From Triplophysa rosa (Eukaryota > Chordata > Actinopteri > Cypriniformes > Nemacheilidae), in contig NC_079893.1 of the NCBI RefSeq assembly GCF_024868665.1, positions 7,279,485-7,343,484 of the forward strand: a stretch of 64,000 nt of DNA, in the 5' to 3' direction. The notes beneath the pieces were generated by a model that saw only the letters and a list, made by a program, of their open reading frames with translations, made no database searches and was not told the DNA's origin. The position numbers and the translations under genes are program-made. Below, piece after piece: positions 11,283 through 23,989 of the stretch; the stretch's first letter is position 1, and every line of letters begins with the position of its first letter.

Positions 11283-12182
11283 TAAATGATTTTGATTCTA
11301 AGGATTAATTTTGCACTATTAATTAAAAAACTATTGTTGACAGATCAGAGTGGCAGACTTTATTAGATTCAGGAATCAACTTGTGACCTTCCATTTCTTT
11401 CTGCATGATGTGGCCTTGCAAAACATGTACTTTGATGTAGCTCATCAACAGTTGAAAAATAATACTGTGGTAACCTAATGTTGATGTAATATTATACTAT
11501 GAAGCAGAAATACTGTGTTGGGATTGATTTCAATGGTTACATGATTTTGCTATAATAGCCACCATTCTTGATGTTGTTTGTTTGTAATTGTTTTTATATG
11601 CTTTTGCATTTTATTGTTACATGTAAAACTAACTTAATGCTGCAATAATATTTTATTAAGCGTTTAATACATTACTTTTTATACAGTTGAGTCCAATTAT
11701 TGTTTTTGTTATCCGCAACAATGGTAGTATATTTATATGATTTTAAATTAATGTAATAAAATGAGGAAATTGTTTTACTTTAACATAAATACAATACATG
11801 TGAGCAAAAATTGCACTTTTACTAAAAAAGTTGAGTTAGATTTACTAAAAAAATAATAATCAGACCTACACAAAAATAACACATTCTATTTACTTATTAA
11901 TCTTAAGTAATTTTATGTAGAATAATCTAATTAGATTTACATAACTTTCTTATCACATACAGGTAAAAAAATTAAGCAAGATTTATTCATAATGTCAAAT
12001 TAAATTTACAAAAAAAACTGAGTAGATTTTACTTAGTTTCAGGAGTAAAACTTACTTTACAAAAGTGAATGCAAAAACTTTCGATAAAAAAATTAAGTAA
12101 ATCCTACAAGTTGTTTTTTTCAGTGTATGTAGTTGCTAAGGTCTTCTGGGTGGTTGCTAAGGCTCTATGCTTTTCTAGTCCT
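11283..12182. other. AT-rich mosaic of old repeats
   Basis: Very AT-rich. From about 11800 to 12128 there are repeated TTTACTAAAAAA and AAATTAAGTAAATC-type blocks ending in TTTTTTTCAGTGTATG, like the end of a miniature element with CACTGAAAAAA termini. After it comes a short GTTGCTAAGGTCTTCTGGG fragment of the minisatellite-type repeat. No genes. Confidence 0.4.
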
Positions 12183-12231
12183 TATACATGCCTCAGGCAT
12201 GTATATCACATTTCAATGTAATGTGATATAC
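12183..12231. other. Two overlapping perfect hairpins
   Basis: TATACATGCCT pairs with AGGCATGTATA around a single base (12183-12205). GTATATCACATT (12201-12212) pairs with AATGTGATATAC (12220-12231) around 7 nt. The stems share GTATA, so only one can form at a time. Function unknown. Confidence 0.55.
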
Positions 12232-12275
12232 ATTTTTCACACTTTTTATCGCCCATCAGGCAAAAAATTATACAA

Positions 12276-12475
12276 GGGGCAGTCGTGGCCTAATGGTTAG
12301 AGAGTCAGACTCGTGACAAGAAGGTTGCCGGTTCGATTCTCATGGCCAGCGGGTATCGACTGAGGTGCTCTTGAGCAAGTCGTGTGTTCACTACTCTCTG
12401 GATGGGTTAAATGGAGAGGTCACATTTCGGGTATGGGTCACCATATCTGACAAATAGGTCAGACAATCTTTGTTT
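12276..12475 (+). mobile_element. tRNA-derived SINE, V-SINE/HE1-like
   Basis: The tRNA-like head GGGGCAGTCGTGGCCTAATG carries the A box TGGCCTAATGG (12286-12296). The B box GGTTCGATTCT is at 12330-12340. Downstream are GACTGAGGTGCTCTTGAGCA, GGATGGGTTAAATGGAGAG and GTATGGGTCACCATA, the body of a SINE common in cyprinids. Part of the middle seems deleted relative to the family as I remember it. It is transcribed by RNA polymerase III in principle and mobilised by a partner LINE. Confidence 0.8.
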
Positions 12476-12489
12476 GTTTTAACCCATGA

Positions 12490-12965
12490 ACAACCTAAGT
12501 GTTGGATTTAAATGAACCTTTTACAGAATTTTTCTTTTATTTATTTATTTTTATCGTTTTTATTATATCGTTTATTGTATTTTTTTAAATACGTTCATAA
12601 ACCATAAAATAACAGAAAAGACTGCAAATTTACAAGAAAACGGGGAGAACATGTAATTTTACAGGGAAAAAACTTTATTTTACAGTTTATTTCCGTCGCC
12701 CCAGCTGCGGCCAGCTGCCAGAAAAGACTTCTTTTTTACAGTTTTTCTGTAACTATAAAATTACAGAAAAAGACAACACATTTACAAGAAAAATGGGGAA
12801 AACAATTTTACATATATGTATATATTATAATATATATCCTTTTACAGCTTTTCACACATAATCTCAAAAAAATTTTTATGAAATTTTACAGTTTTTTTAA
12901 ATACGCTCAAAAACAATCAAATTACAGAAAAAGACACAGGGGAAAACATAATTTTACAGGTTAAG
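12490..12965. repeat. TTTTACAG-rich element, tandem or nested copies
   Basis: Three blocks of TTTTACAG...ACAGAAAA with GGGGAAAACA and CATGTAATTTTACAGGG recur. At 12626-12720 the block order matches 10050-10142, including CCCCAGCTG. This is at least two copies of one family inserted close together. Ends not resolved. Confidence 0.5.
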
Positions 12966-14860
12966 TTGGTCCATAGTTTATACTTACCAAGAATTGGTAG
13001 CATCAGCATCACTCATAATCTCTTTTTCACACACTTTCACTTTGTACCAATGTTTGGAGAATGCATATCAAAATAATGGCCATGCATGGCAGTGAGAAGA
13101 GGCCCGGGCCATTGTTGGGGTTGTCAGGGAGGTCTCATTAAAAGGGGCCACTAGACAAATGTGTAGCGCTACGGGCTTTTGTCTGAATGGAATACCCTCA
13201 CACTAAACTTCCACTCGATCACTTTGGGGCCCTTGGCTTAGCTTTCCCCTCCCAATAGACTCAATCTAAATGCGCTGTAGCCGAAAGCACCAGTCCAGGC
13301 ATGAAATATCATCCCTCCGCCCAACACCTTTTGTTGGGATGGGACAGTCGGGCGGTGGGGACTGGAATGCTAAACTGGAGGTTCTTTATTAGGGTCACTG
13401 ATGGGTCATACCAACTTTCAAGGGGGGATTAAACATTGTCTCTGAATGTCTATGAATGATGGTTTGGATGTTTTGTGTGTGATTTGGGGCCCAGAGCCAA
13501 AATTAGATTTGGAGATGGAGAGCGCGCTGCGTCTTACAGCTCCGTGGTGCTAAAATAAGTTGCTTTTCGGGTGTGCAAATTAACTGTCAGGGGTTTACTA
13601 TTTTAGCAACAGCAATTGTGAAGTAGTGTGCAGTGTTAAAAGGGTTCATTTAATACCGTTGTTTGACATTAACTAATACAGTAGCCATTAAAAAAGTCGA
13701 AATTCAGCAGTTTAAGCCTTTAAAAACTGTTTGCCTTCAACAAAAAAAGGGATATTTCAAGGGTTATTTTTAGTCTACTCCATACCATTCAAAGAATGCT
13801 GGGAAATTCTAGTTTTACTAAATATAGCCAAACAAAAACCATGTGTGCATTTTCTCTAGGAAAGTATGTCTCTTTTAACCTCTTGTTTCCGTGGTGAACG
13901 GGTGATGGGATGGATCCCATGCAGGAAGTCCCATGACCTCTGTGTGTCAATTTGCACCAACTGAGAACTAGAAGTGTGTGTGTTATGCTGATGTGTTCCA
14001 GCAGTGACCTGTTTGCTATGTTTACACTTCATCTGTAACACAATCATCAGGTTGCTTTTGACCACACAGTGATGTAAATGAATCGCTTCAGCACAAATGT
14101 TGACACTGACGAGTGAGCGAGGCTGTGTGATTCAGGAGAATATATTCGCATAATCCCAGATGTTGACGCTGTTCCAACCTCGGCGGGGGGTAAATGTGTC
14201 GCCTTAACTTTCCTTCCATTCCCCAAAGATATTTTTGAATGCCGGCATGCATCACAATGAGAACTCGAAAGCACGGCTCCTGTATGGGTCCCTGCAGTGC
14301 ATTACAGAGCCCAAATAAGCATTCCCCAGTATGCTGGCTCAAGTAGTTTGCTTCACTTTAGTTTAATGTAAATTTTTGGAGAAAGTCACGGCGACACGGA
14401 CACAGAAGAAAACACTGGTCTTAATGAGGTCATGATGGCGGCATTCGCTTTATGGACATAAATGTCAGTTGTAATGAAGGCGGTCAGAGCGTGATATCAA
14501 TCTTCAGTGTGTTTCGATATTTTGCTGCAATTTGAATTCCTGAAGTAAGGAGAATGCATCTCTGTAATGTAAAACTAATTGGATTTGTGGTAGTGATGGG
14601 AGTCTTATGAGATGAGTCAGGTTGACATCATTGCAGGCTGCTCGAAGCGGGACAGGCAAGTTGCATGGAGTAGATGACAAGAAAAAAAGGAAAATTTAAA
14701 AAAGGAAAGCATATTTTTACAGACAGAAAGGTGAGCCAAAAACAACTGTTTTTCTGCAAGGATCTGCTCTGTGTTCAAACTCGACTGCACGTCCCACAGA
14801 GATGTGATATTTTTCCAAATCGCAGGCCAACGTCCTTGGACATTAGTCGAAAAAAAATCT
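12966..14860. other. Single-copy tract, candidate conserved noncoding DNA
   Basis: It is free of recognisable repeats and has balanced composition. About 13080-13560 is less AT-rich than its surroundings (GAAGAGGCCCGGGCCATTGT, GTGTAGCGCTACGGGC). No splice-flanked frame stands out. I infer possible regulatory constraint only from the absence of repeats. Confidence 0.3.
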
Positions 14861-15015
14861 CCGCCCATTTAATAAAAACACAGAGTGGAGAGACAGAGAA
14901 AAATCTCTTAAATGTCGGCAGGAGAGACCCTAACAAAGCGACACAGCTAATTTATGAATTAGTTATTCAGCCAAATCAAATATGACTCAGCTGTCAGGCT
15001 GGAGACATGAAAAAG
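14861..15015. other. Candidate conserved noncoding element
   Basis: The stretch contains homeodomain-type ATTA/TAAT clusters (AGCTAATTTATGAATTAGTT) followed by CAAATCAAATATGACTCAGC and an E-box-like CAGCTG. This is the texture of a developmental enhancer, but conservation cannot be seen from one sequence. Confidence 0.3.
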
Positions 15016-17468
15016 TTTTATTATGGAAACTCTGCAATATTCAAGACCTGTGAACTCAGGGGATTTGAACTTATTTTGTTTACATTTGTGTATTTCTAAA
15101 TTGCCTCCAGCAATGAGTTAGGAGAACAACTGAACTCTTTGTTCAAGACAGAATGTAGTTGTAAAGATACACAAAGATTTTAGGGCAAGAATGTGAAGAT
15201 TGTTGATCATCAAACTAAACTAACCCAACCCATGTGCGTCAGACTATTGATCCGCATGCATGACCTACTTTTCAGCACAAAATATACTTGAATTTATCGA
15301 ATCTTACAATAATGTGCTCTGATAATGTGAGGTATACCAAAATAGTTCTATAAAGCCTTTTACATATTTTTTTGTTTAAACCGGTATGTACATATGGCAA
15401 AGTTTAAATATATATGCATAAACCCATTTTACTTTCATAATACAATGTATTTAAACGTGAAACAAAACAAAAAAATATTTTACATACTGAGAGCCGATTG
15501 GATGCCTCAGAACACATATTTGATACTATAAATGTAGTCAAATGCACTTGCAAAATGTTTTCTGAGCGATCAGATAAACAAAAACCTTTTGTACACCTGT
15601 ATACAGCGGTCTACTTGGGGTGTAAACGCTGCCCCCGGCTCTCTCCTCAGATGTGGGCCTAAAATAAAACCGAGAAGATTCAGGTCGAAAGGACGAGTAA
15701 AACAGCGAGACAAACATATTTGTTTAGTGTGTGAACTTGAGGAAAGAGAAAACAGAGCGAGAGAGACAGAAAGCGCCAGGGAGGGAAAGAGAGAGCGAGA
15801 TGCAAATGTTTTAGCACAGATCAGAGAAAATAGCTCTCTGCGAACGTGTGATACTGAGAGAGCGTCTTACAGTCAAGCTGAGAAAAACAGATGACAGCAA
15901 CATTGAAGTCAAAGCGGAAAAAAACGTCTAGTAAAAGATGTTAGAGGTGTTGGTGAAACAGAAGAGGCTGAGCTGTCAGATGGTCTTATGCCTCATTTGG
16001 AGGAAAACCAAGACGACCAGTGCTGGAAACACGCCACAAAAGATGCGTAACCATTATAGCTAGAAGGTGAACCGGCGGCAGGATTAGGTTGAAGTCTAAA
16101 AGGTGAATAACTTTTTCTTTTACATCTCGTATTTTGAATAGATTTCTTGCTATCTGGAGCCAAACGCTCACAAGATGTTGTGAAGTCAAGACGTAACCTA
16201 CTGTGCCATTTACAGGTTCTACAAAACAATACAAAAACATAGATGCTCAGACATTAGAGAATACCCAAATATATATTTTAGTATTTCATTTAATCCCTCG
16301 ATTCTTCAAACCTGCGAATCATCTGTAGAAGCCTGTAGTATAAAATCATTTATAATATTTCGTCGTCATACTTCCGAAACCTCGGATGTCCAAACTCGCT
16401 GTTTTTCAGGAAAAGTTGATAAGCACTTTTTAAAACTTTTTATTGGTTAGATATTTGCAAAGCCCAGTGACAAACACAAAGGGTGACTAATAATAATGAA
16501 TCTTGCAAAAAAAAAAACACGAAATATGGAGATACAAGGTTTCAGAAAGACACTAGCGATTCTGACCTCCTTTTATCCTCAAAAAGTGTCACGCACAATC
16601 ACGTTAAACACTGGCTAACATGTAACAAAAAGCGAGACACCTATTAAAATCCACAAGCAGCTTTCTATCGCTCCTTCGCTCAGTGTGTCTCAGAAATCCA
16701 GCAAACAAGTTTCCTTTGATGTCCCACACAGATGGCAGAAATCATCGGCTGTCTGTCTATCTAAGCAAAACCTCTCCGCCAAACCAAGGTGTTCCAATCT
16801 GGGTTCAAAAACACTGAAGTGTAAGGAACGGGTGCCTTTTCATTTCATTCTTCACAACTGTTTTTGTTTGCATGATGCAAGAGAGTTCCACATTTCCTTC
16901 CATGTGTGACTCCATGATGCAATACGATTTAGGATTGATGTTGGAGGCTAACAAATGAAACACCAAATCTAACTAAATAAAATAGTTTGAATGTACAGAC
17001 TTCATTTTAATTCAAGTAGTATGGTGTGGAGGGCTGAGATACAGAGACAGAGAGAGAGAGTAACCGGGAAAAATGGAGAGGTGAAGTTTGAATGCATCAG
17101 CCAAGAATTTCCCATGTTTATTATTAATGGCCTCTCTCTTAAAAATGACACTTCCCAAATTTCATCAAGTCACTGTCTCCAGGGCTGTTTATCACGTGCG
17201 TGAGCATGTGTGTGTGTGTGTGTGTATCTTGGGCCTCCATTTCACTGTGTGGTCTACAGTGTGAAAGTGTGTGTGCGCTCTCCATCATTCTGTGCCAGAG
17301 GCTAGATTAATCCAATCTATCACCAGCAAAACCTGTGCGACCTTCATATGCATCCCCACTGAATCGCCAACGCTGGCCCTTCCTAGGGACCCAAAATTAA
17401 AAAGCAGAAGAGAAGGATTTTCATAATAGACCTCGACAATATGTACGGAGGTTGAGTTTAATTCATAA
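15016..17468. other. Single-copy tract
   Basis: No gene supported. A polypurine region rich in GAGAGA lies at about 15735-15800, and a short (TG)n at 17207-17226. The 101-codon frame at 15589-15894 is mostly this Arg/Glu-rich purine tract. Confidence 0.4.
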
Positions 17469-17786
17469 GAATGCTTGTAACCAAACAGTTCTTGGCCACC
17501 GTTGACTACCATAGTAGGGAAAATTTCTTTGTAAATGCCTTTGTTCAGTTAAACAGAAGATGTTTTGAAGAACGTAGGAAGGCAAACAGTTCTGGGGCAC
17601 TTTTGACTACCATAGTCATTTTTCCTACCATGGTAGTCAATGGTGGCCAAGAACTGTTTGGTTACAAGCATTCTTCCAAATATTTTTTTCTGTGTTCATC
17701 AGAACAAAGACATTTATGCAGATTTGGAACAACTCGAGGCTGAGTAAATGACAGAATTTTCATTTTTGGGTGAAGTATCCATTTAA
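17469..17786. mobile_element. TTAA-type fold-back MITE, subfamily A, left end missing
   Basis: The right end GGGTGAAGTATCCATTTAA is present, and the centre has GACTACCATAGT and TACCATGGTAGTC arms. CCAAACAGTTCTTGGCCACC at 17481 is the inverse of GGTGGCCAAGAACTGTTTGG at 17642. The expected left terminus is absent, so this is a rearranged or 5'-truncated copy with an extra arm. Confidence 0.75.
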
Positions 17787-18797
17787 CTGCTTCTTTCTAA
17801 CATTTACTGACGTGATAAAATGATAAAAAGACAAAACTATATGGAAAAAAGGAATGAAGAAAGAAGGACGAAAGGAAAAAAGGAAAGAAGCAAGGAAGTA
17901 TTCTCAAACATTATCTTCCAGCGTGAGTTAACAGTATATTCAAGCAATGGGTCCCTCTAGGCCAGACCTTTACAGGTCAAACGTTGACATAAAGCATCTG
18001 AAGTGAGTGTGTGGGTTAGACATGCGAACACTTCAGAGCGTAGTTTATGCTTTTCCCGTCCAAGGATGTGTTCAATCTTAACGGAAAAAACGAACCAGAC
18101 CGCAGGGAATATATGGGACGTTAAATTCCCTCGGCCATCGGTAGTTCTGTATGGATCATATTCTTTTCAAAGTAATACTGGTCTGCAAGCCATCGATAAA
18201 ACCTCGGCCTCACTGCGAACGTTTGGGGCGTCTAATTGAATTCAATCCGACGACTTGAAAAATTCTTTATTTCCTTCTGTTCGAGATTTATTCATAGCAA
18301 ACAATCGATAATTTCCGCCTCTGTCATAAATCTGTTTTGATCCTTCATTGGATTTGGGAAACTGTGAAAAATGTGCGATCGGTGCTTCGGTGTGTTCTTC
18401 AAATGTGCTGCGACTGCATTAAGAGGACGATGTGATTAGGTGAGAAAATGCTGTTCTCTCTTCCCCTTCTCCCAGAGACCTTTCGAGGGTGACAGGAAGT
18501 GAGGCGTTAGCCTTGTTTATTTACACACCGCTCCGCTCATTCTTTCTCAAAAATGGTTGCGCACATCTGGAGGCCATTAGTCTGCCCGGATACCAGCACT
18601 CTGAGAGAGAACCCTGGGCAACTTTTCATGGAAGAACATTAACCCAACATGGACGGATAACATCTCAGCACTCCAGAACCATTATGCTAATTTAATTTGT
18701 GCTATGCGAGGCTGACTTCGCCTATCAGATAGTATTATAAACTACATGTCGGCCATGAAAGCTACATGAACTTGAGGCTTTCGAAAGGCAACGTCTC
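17787..18797. other. Single-copy tract
   Basis: After a purine-rich stretch (about 17840-17900) the DNA is repeat-free. It includes CpG-containing sequence at about 18000-18340. Possible regulatory DNA, with no direct evidence. Confidence 0.3.
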
Positions 18798-18961
18798 TTT
18801 AAAGGGATAGTTCACCCAAAAATGAAAATTCTGTCATCATTTACTCACACTCTTGTCATTTTCCCCCATTCACCTTTTTTGTATAGACACAAAACCAATG
18901 CAAGTCAATGGGTACAGCCGTTGTTCGTTCGTGAGTAAATGATGACAGAATTTTCATTTTT
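18798..18961. mobile_element. TTAA-type fold-back MITE, internally deleted
   Basis: The left end TTTAAAGGGATAGTTCACCC is intact. The subfamily B centre (CACAAAACCAATGCAAGTCA) is followed directly by TGAGTAAATGATGACAGAAT and TTTCATTTTTCG, so the right arm lost most of its length and its terminus. Confidence 0.8.
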
Positions 18962-19086
18962 CGAATGTTTACACCAATGGTTTAGTAAATCATTTCAGTT
19001 TTTGATGTGGCTAGCCTCTCTCTATGATTTCACATTGAATATTTAATGTCAGAGTCACATCAAACTAAGCTAGTTTGTGAGCAGTA

Positions 19087-20659
19087 ATTGACCCTTCGCA
19101 AAAAGTTTGATTGACAGGCGATGTTACCAATCATAACGCCGATATTATGTGCCCCGTGCTGCCATTTTGTCCGACAAACCTAGCGTAGTAGAGCTTTGGT
19201 GATTAAAATGAAAAAAAAGCTTTTTAATTATTGTAATAGTAAACAGAGAGATATATAGTCAGCTTTAATGGACGTTCACACTACAACTATAAACGATAAC
19301 TAAGTTAATTTTTTTTAAATCATTCTAAATGAAGGAGAATAGCGGGGTTCACGTCACAACTATACCATTACAGATACGAGACAGGATATTGTTGGAATTA
19401 CAGACGGAAGGGAAAGACGGGAAATGGTGTTTTAAGGCAGAATATAATTGTCATGAATTGGTGAGGTGCAAGGACAGAGGACCCAAACGCAGACAGCGGG
19501 TAAGGGGTTAACAAGACATTTTAATAATAAAACAAAACAAAACAAAAACCCACGAGGGGGTAACATAATAAAACAAGGGAAGATCACGACATGACAAGAC
19601 AGGACTAAGACTAACTACACTGAAACCAGACTGGAGATAACATAAACAAGGACTACAATTACCTAAACTAGACTTGATAGGGACCAAGAACTCACCAGAC
19701 GAATGACAATGACCCAGCACAAGACAGAGGACACAGGGGCATTAAATAAGGGGACAAATCAAGAGGGAACAGGTGTGGGGCATGAAATCATTACAAGCAA
19801 TAATGAGGCAACGAACGGGCGGGAACAGAGACAGGACCGGAGAGAGAGAGTGTATGGAAGGCCAACAGGGCCAAAACTCTCTCTCCACATGAAACATGGG
19901 GTTCCGCCATGATCCCTCCACTAGACCAACAGAAACATGACAAAAGGCGGCAGAATCATGACAATAATACTTATTGATATTTTACTTACATATTACGTTA
20001 TATATTAAGTATGAGCAAGCTGGCAAGATATCCCTGTGATGTGATGAGCGCACCTTCAGCCTTCAGAGAGCAGCATTCGCAGTGACATTTTAAAGGAAAG
20101 ACGTTTTCAAAAATGAAGTCGTAAAGCAACAGTTGTACTGTGTTTGTTGTATGCACACATAAAGATTAAGCCACTGATGAACTGTTATTCTTTTCTGTAC
20201 TGAACTAATATTTAAAAGTTTATTCGTTTTCACAAAGAAAGATCACGGCCGACAAAAACTCTGCCCGGAGATACTCTCTCTCTAAAATTGTCGTTACTGA
20301 TATCGGAGTAAATATAACACTTAATACAGCACATTTAGGTATATAGCTGTACATTTGTGTGACAGCTAACGTTAGTAGCCTACTGCTTCACGCGAGTTTA
20401 GAATTAACGTAACGTTATTGTCTGCTGGTGTGGACGCAAATATAGGTATAATTGTTGTTACAGTTATCTCAAATCCTGACTGTATCCCTCGAATGCATAT
20501 CGCAGACCTTTCTGTCTGGAATCAGCGTGTCATTTCTCCAGAAATTCTTCACTATTTCCCCAGGGAGTGCACAAATTTACACTGGGAGTGCATGGCTGAT
20601 ACCGAAAGCTTGTCGAACAACAGGAACGAAGGGGGGCGGGGTTTTGTGAAGGGTCAATT
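19087..20659. mobile_element. TIR element of about 1.6 kb carrying a nested solo LTR
   Basis: The left terminus ATTGACCCTTCGCAAAA and the right terminus TTTTGTGAAGGGTCAAT are inverse complements with one mismatch. TA lies directly outside both ends (19085-19086 and 20660-20661), a possible 2-bp target duplication. No transposase frame is visible. Without the LTR and its duplicated 5 bp the element would be about 1.05 kb. I do not assign a superfamily. Confidence 0.55.
19449..19963 (-). mobile_element. Solo LTR, 515 bp, minus orientation
   Basis: Read on the minus strand it begins TGTCATGATTCTG and ends CAATTCATGACA, with TG...CA ends. It is flanked by a perfect 5-bp duplication, ATAAT at 19444-19448 and at 19964-19968. 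A TATA-like TTATTTAAT (complement at about 19741-19749) and a later ATTAAA polyadenylation-type signal (about 19519) follow LTR order. The internal genes are gone, as after recombination between two LTRs. The block GGGGTTAACA is shared with the LTR at 44136. Confidence 0.9.
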
Positions 20660-22057
20660 TAGCATACGCTTATACACAAAGTGACTTTTTCTATTACAGA
20701 GAAACAGTTCCCCTCAAGTCACCTGCAGTTACGTGCACCTAAGGCACAATTTTGGGAGTTCATGGGATTCAATCCGACAGTCTTTGAGAAACCAATTCAA
20801 TTATTTAACCCCTCAGCCAAACCACCCACAGCACTAATAAGACAGCAATCTAAACCACAGTCAGGGGTCCGTAAAATGTATGGGAAAAGAGGGGGAAGAT
20901 TTGAGGTTTTCTGGGAACAGTGGTGGAAATGTCACACTTAAACAGGATGTTGATGTTCTTAAAGAACATTCCACAAATGACAGGGCACTTCCGTATACAT
21001 GTACTGAATGGCACTTAATGCTTGAGCAATATGCACTAGAAGATGAATAAATCCATAATTGAATGTTTGAGTAATAGAGTTCATGACTGAATGAGCCCGT
21101 AAGAAAGAGATAAACAAGATCTTTTTAAAATCGCAAATGTTTCTCCTAGACAGCAATGAAATTAAACCATAAATCAGACTTTAATTGAAATTCAAACATT
21201 TCTCATCAAGATCAAATTATCTGGGCGATGATGTTAACAGTAATTGAATTTTTGTATGTAAACAAAAGTCTTATTTTAGTATTTTAAAGAGAAACATAAA
21301 AAAACTCTGAAAGAGTTACATTTTTTTCTCTTGGACAAGATAAATCAGTCAGTCAATTTGTTTACAAAATTCACTCACATACTTGCATGATTAGTTGGGA
21401 AACAAGTGAGAAATACATTGCTGGATGTTTGATTGGGAAAACAAATCCATATGGAAACAACCTTGAAAATGTGGCTCATATTCACCCCATTACATTCCTT
21501 CTGTTCAGCCAGCAAAGCAAACTCAGCACGGTGAGCTTTTCTCATTAATACCGTGATGGATTTCTATAAGTTAAATATAATTGAAGCTTTAAATTGCTTC
21601 AGTCAACTCCAAGGGCCAAAATTACTTATCTTTCATTTTGCGAGGGGAGGCACCCCCTCCCCTCGCTCCATGTACATTAAATCAATGCCTGTGTTCCCAC
21701 ATCATGTTTGATTCATGAGTGATGTAAATGGCCATATGAATATGTAATGGTGAATATGAAAGATAGATTAGCTAAAGGAATAAAAAGATGTCGAAAGTAG
21801 GGAGACAGGGTCAGGCTCTTTGTAAAATATGTTTGGAAATATGAGGTCACGGTACTGTATTACACTTTAAAGTTTGATCAAATATGGCCGGGCCAACTGA
21901 AAATCTGTGTGAAATTTGAATGTAAAGCGAGGTATGTGTATGGAAAGGGATGAAAACAGGTTAAAGAAAGTTAATTAAAATGAATAAAATTTAACGAAAA
22001 GGGAAAATATTTGATAATTTGTTAGCAGGAAGAAATGTAAAGTTTTGTGTTATTCCA
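20660..22057. other. Single-copy tract with a member of the TGTTTCTCCTAG family
   Basis: No gene recognised. The 21100-21210 segment belongs to a set of related noncoding segments listed separately. Other stretches (about 21430-21780) are repeat-free. Confidence 0.35.
21100..21210 (+). promoter_or_regulatory. Dispersed noncoding element, copy 1
   Basis: The core ATGTTTCTCCTAGACAGCAA (from 21137) matches the core at 63029-63048 except at its first bases. The flanks also align loosely: AAGATCTTTTTAAAATC before it, and GAAATTAAACCAT then TAATTGAAATTCAAACATTT after it. It has no terminal inverted repeats, tail or target duplication. A regulatory role is inferred. Confidence 0.4.
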
Positions 22058-22059
22058 TA

Positions 22060-22267
22060 GACCACTTCAGCAAAAGTAAACAATGCTGGTCCAGAATAAC
22101 TTCCTGTTTCAGTTTTTTAACACGTTTGAACAGAATACAACAAACAGAACATTTATAACCGAATCAAAATGTTAAACAAATATCTTTAAAATTTAATTAT
22201 ATGTGTAAGATAAAAATGAAACCAGAAGTGTTTTTGGACCAGTGTTAACATCTTGCTAAGTAGTCTA
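22060..22267. mobile_element. TA-type GACCAC fold-back MITE, intact
   Basis: The left end, preceded by TA, reads GACCACTTCAGCAAAAG. The right end reads CTTGCTAAGTAGTCTA and is followed by TA. Inside, AATGCTGGTCCAGAATAACT and GTGTTTTTGGACCAGTGTTA are inverse copies. About 208 bp, non-coding. It is the cleanest copy in the window. Confidence 0.8.
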
Positions 22268-22269
22268 TA

Positions 22270-23949
22270 GGTTTATCTGGCCATTTTAAACATTTTGAAT
22301 TAAAGTTATTAAAACTCCTTTCATGTGTGCCAATAACCATCATTAATTATCAACAATGTGACAGAAAACTTGTACCTCTTAACTCTTGAAAAACTAGTAA
22401 CTTTCTATAAAGCCTGTCATACTTTCAATGGAGTTGAATGAGCATGTCAAAATAGTGGCGGCTCAATAAATAAATAAATGAATGAAACTGTGGGAAAATC
22501 AGGATCTGCTTCCGGACTGTTTGAGAAGCGCTTCTGTGAATGTTGAATTGTATTCTGCACGCCTCCTGGATTAATGAAAGCGAATGGAATGTTTACCAAT
22601 GACAAATTAAATTTTGCAGCTGAGCAGCTGTTTCGGGGTCTGGTAGTAACTCTGCAAAATGTTTTATAGACTCACTCACTCCCATCACGCTAGCACAATA
22701 AATGCAAAGACATCAATATTTATACTAGAAAAGACAGAAAGATAAAAGTATAGTTAAAGATGAATCTTTTTTATTTTTCCTTGCATTTCCTAGTAGAGAA
22801 AGACTATACAATTCAAATATATACTGTATACAACCACTAAAAGTGAATTTTGTCAAAATTTAGAAGCAAAACAGCATGAAGTCAGTCTCAATGCAGACAA
22901 AAATATACTAAAAGCCACAACACACAACAATCCTATTTCATTTTTAACAATAAAAGGTACCAAAATGCTCAAGGTTTTCTTTCATTTACTGTATGTCTAT
23001 ACATCCTGACACCAGTCTATTTGCTTGAACACTAGATTGATATTTTATGTTTTGCATGTGGAGCAGTGCGGGATTTGACGCATGCACGCCTGTAGCTATG
23101 GGTAAAGCCTGGCCGTCCAAGAAACATGAAGACATTTTAAAACTCACATAGAACCCCAAAGGTAATAATGGATTAGTTTGTATTTGGTTTGTACTATTTT
23201 ACCCAGCAGAGGGGCTTAGGACTGCTTTTAAAGCAAGTGTGTGTGTGCGTGTGCGTGTGTGTATGAGTGTGTTTTAAGCATAATTTTTTTTAGTATGGCA
23301 GTTGTGGTCATGGTTATTAATTCACACTTTGCATACACTCTCAGGTTCATTTAGTCGGTTTGGACAGTGTGTATACATAGAGGAACTGTCTCATTTACAA
23401 CACAATATACACCTTTTTCGAATAAAATCACAGGTAAATTTGTTGTCTACTATAAGCAAGAAAAAAAACTTACAAACCCTACAAATGTGTCCAGTTGAAG
23501 CAACAACGACAACATATAAACAGTGCATTAGTTTGAGTTTTCAACATTAAACTCTAAGCTACAAGAAATATAAGTGCTGTAACTCTTGAGAATGAAAGAG
23601 TGTGTATATGAGAGCGAGAGATATGGCCAGTTGTGCTCGGCTTTGCCTTATTAGTCGTTACGAACATCTGCTTGTTCATTCTGTGAGTTTGGACCACAGC
23701 CAGGGCAACTTATTAACTCGTCACGCATACATGATCAGTGAGACCGAGAGAGACAGACAGACAGAATGAGAGAGAGACAATGTTGTAAATTTGGCTTGGT
23801 TGTAAAACAAAAAGAAAAAGGGAATCATGCTAAAGAGAAGCAGACACACACACAAAGCAAAATGAAGAATACTGTACAGAATGAAATACTGTAGAAGAGG
23901 ACGGCTGAAATGGAGAGTGACATGAGAGGTTCAACATGTGTGCAAACAT

Positions 23950-23952
<3 letters not shown>
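22270..23952. other. Single-copy tract
   Basis: No gene seen. A short (GT)n lies at about 23238-23262 and a GAGAGA-rich patch at about 23740-23780. Confidence 0.4.

Positions 23953-23989
<37 letters not shown>

Noticed and set aside
12276..12345. Possible tRNA gene (A and B boxes)
   Set aside because: The boxes belong to a SINE head. The cloverleaf is degenerate and SINE body sequence follows.
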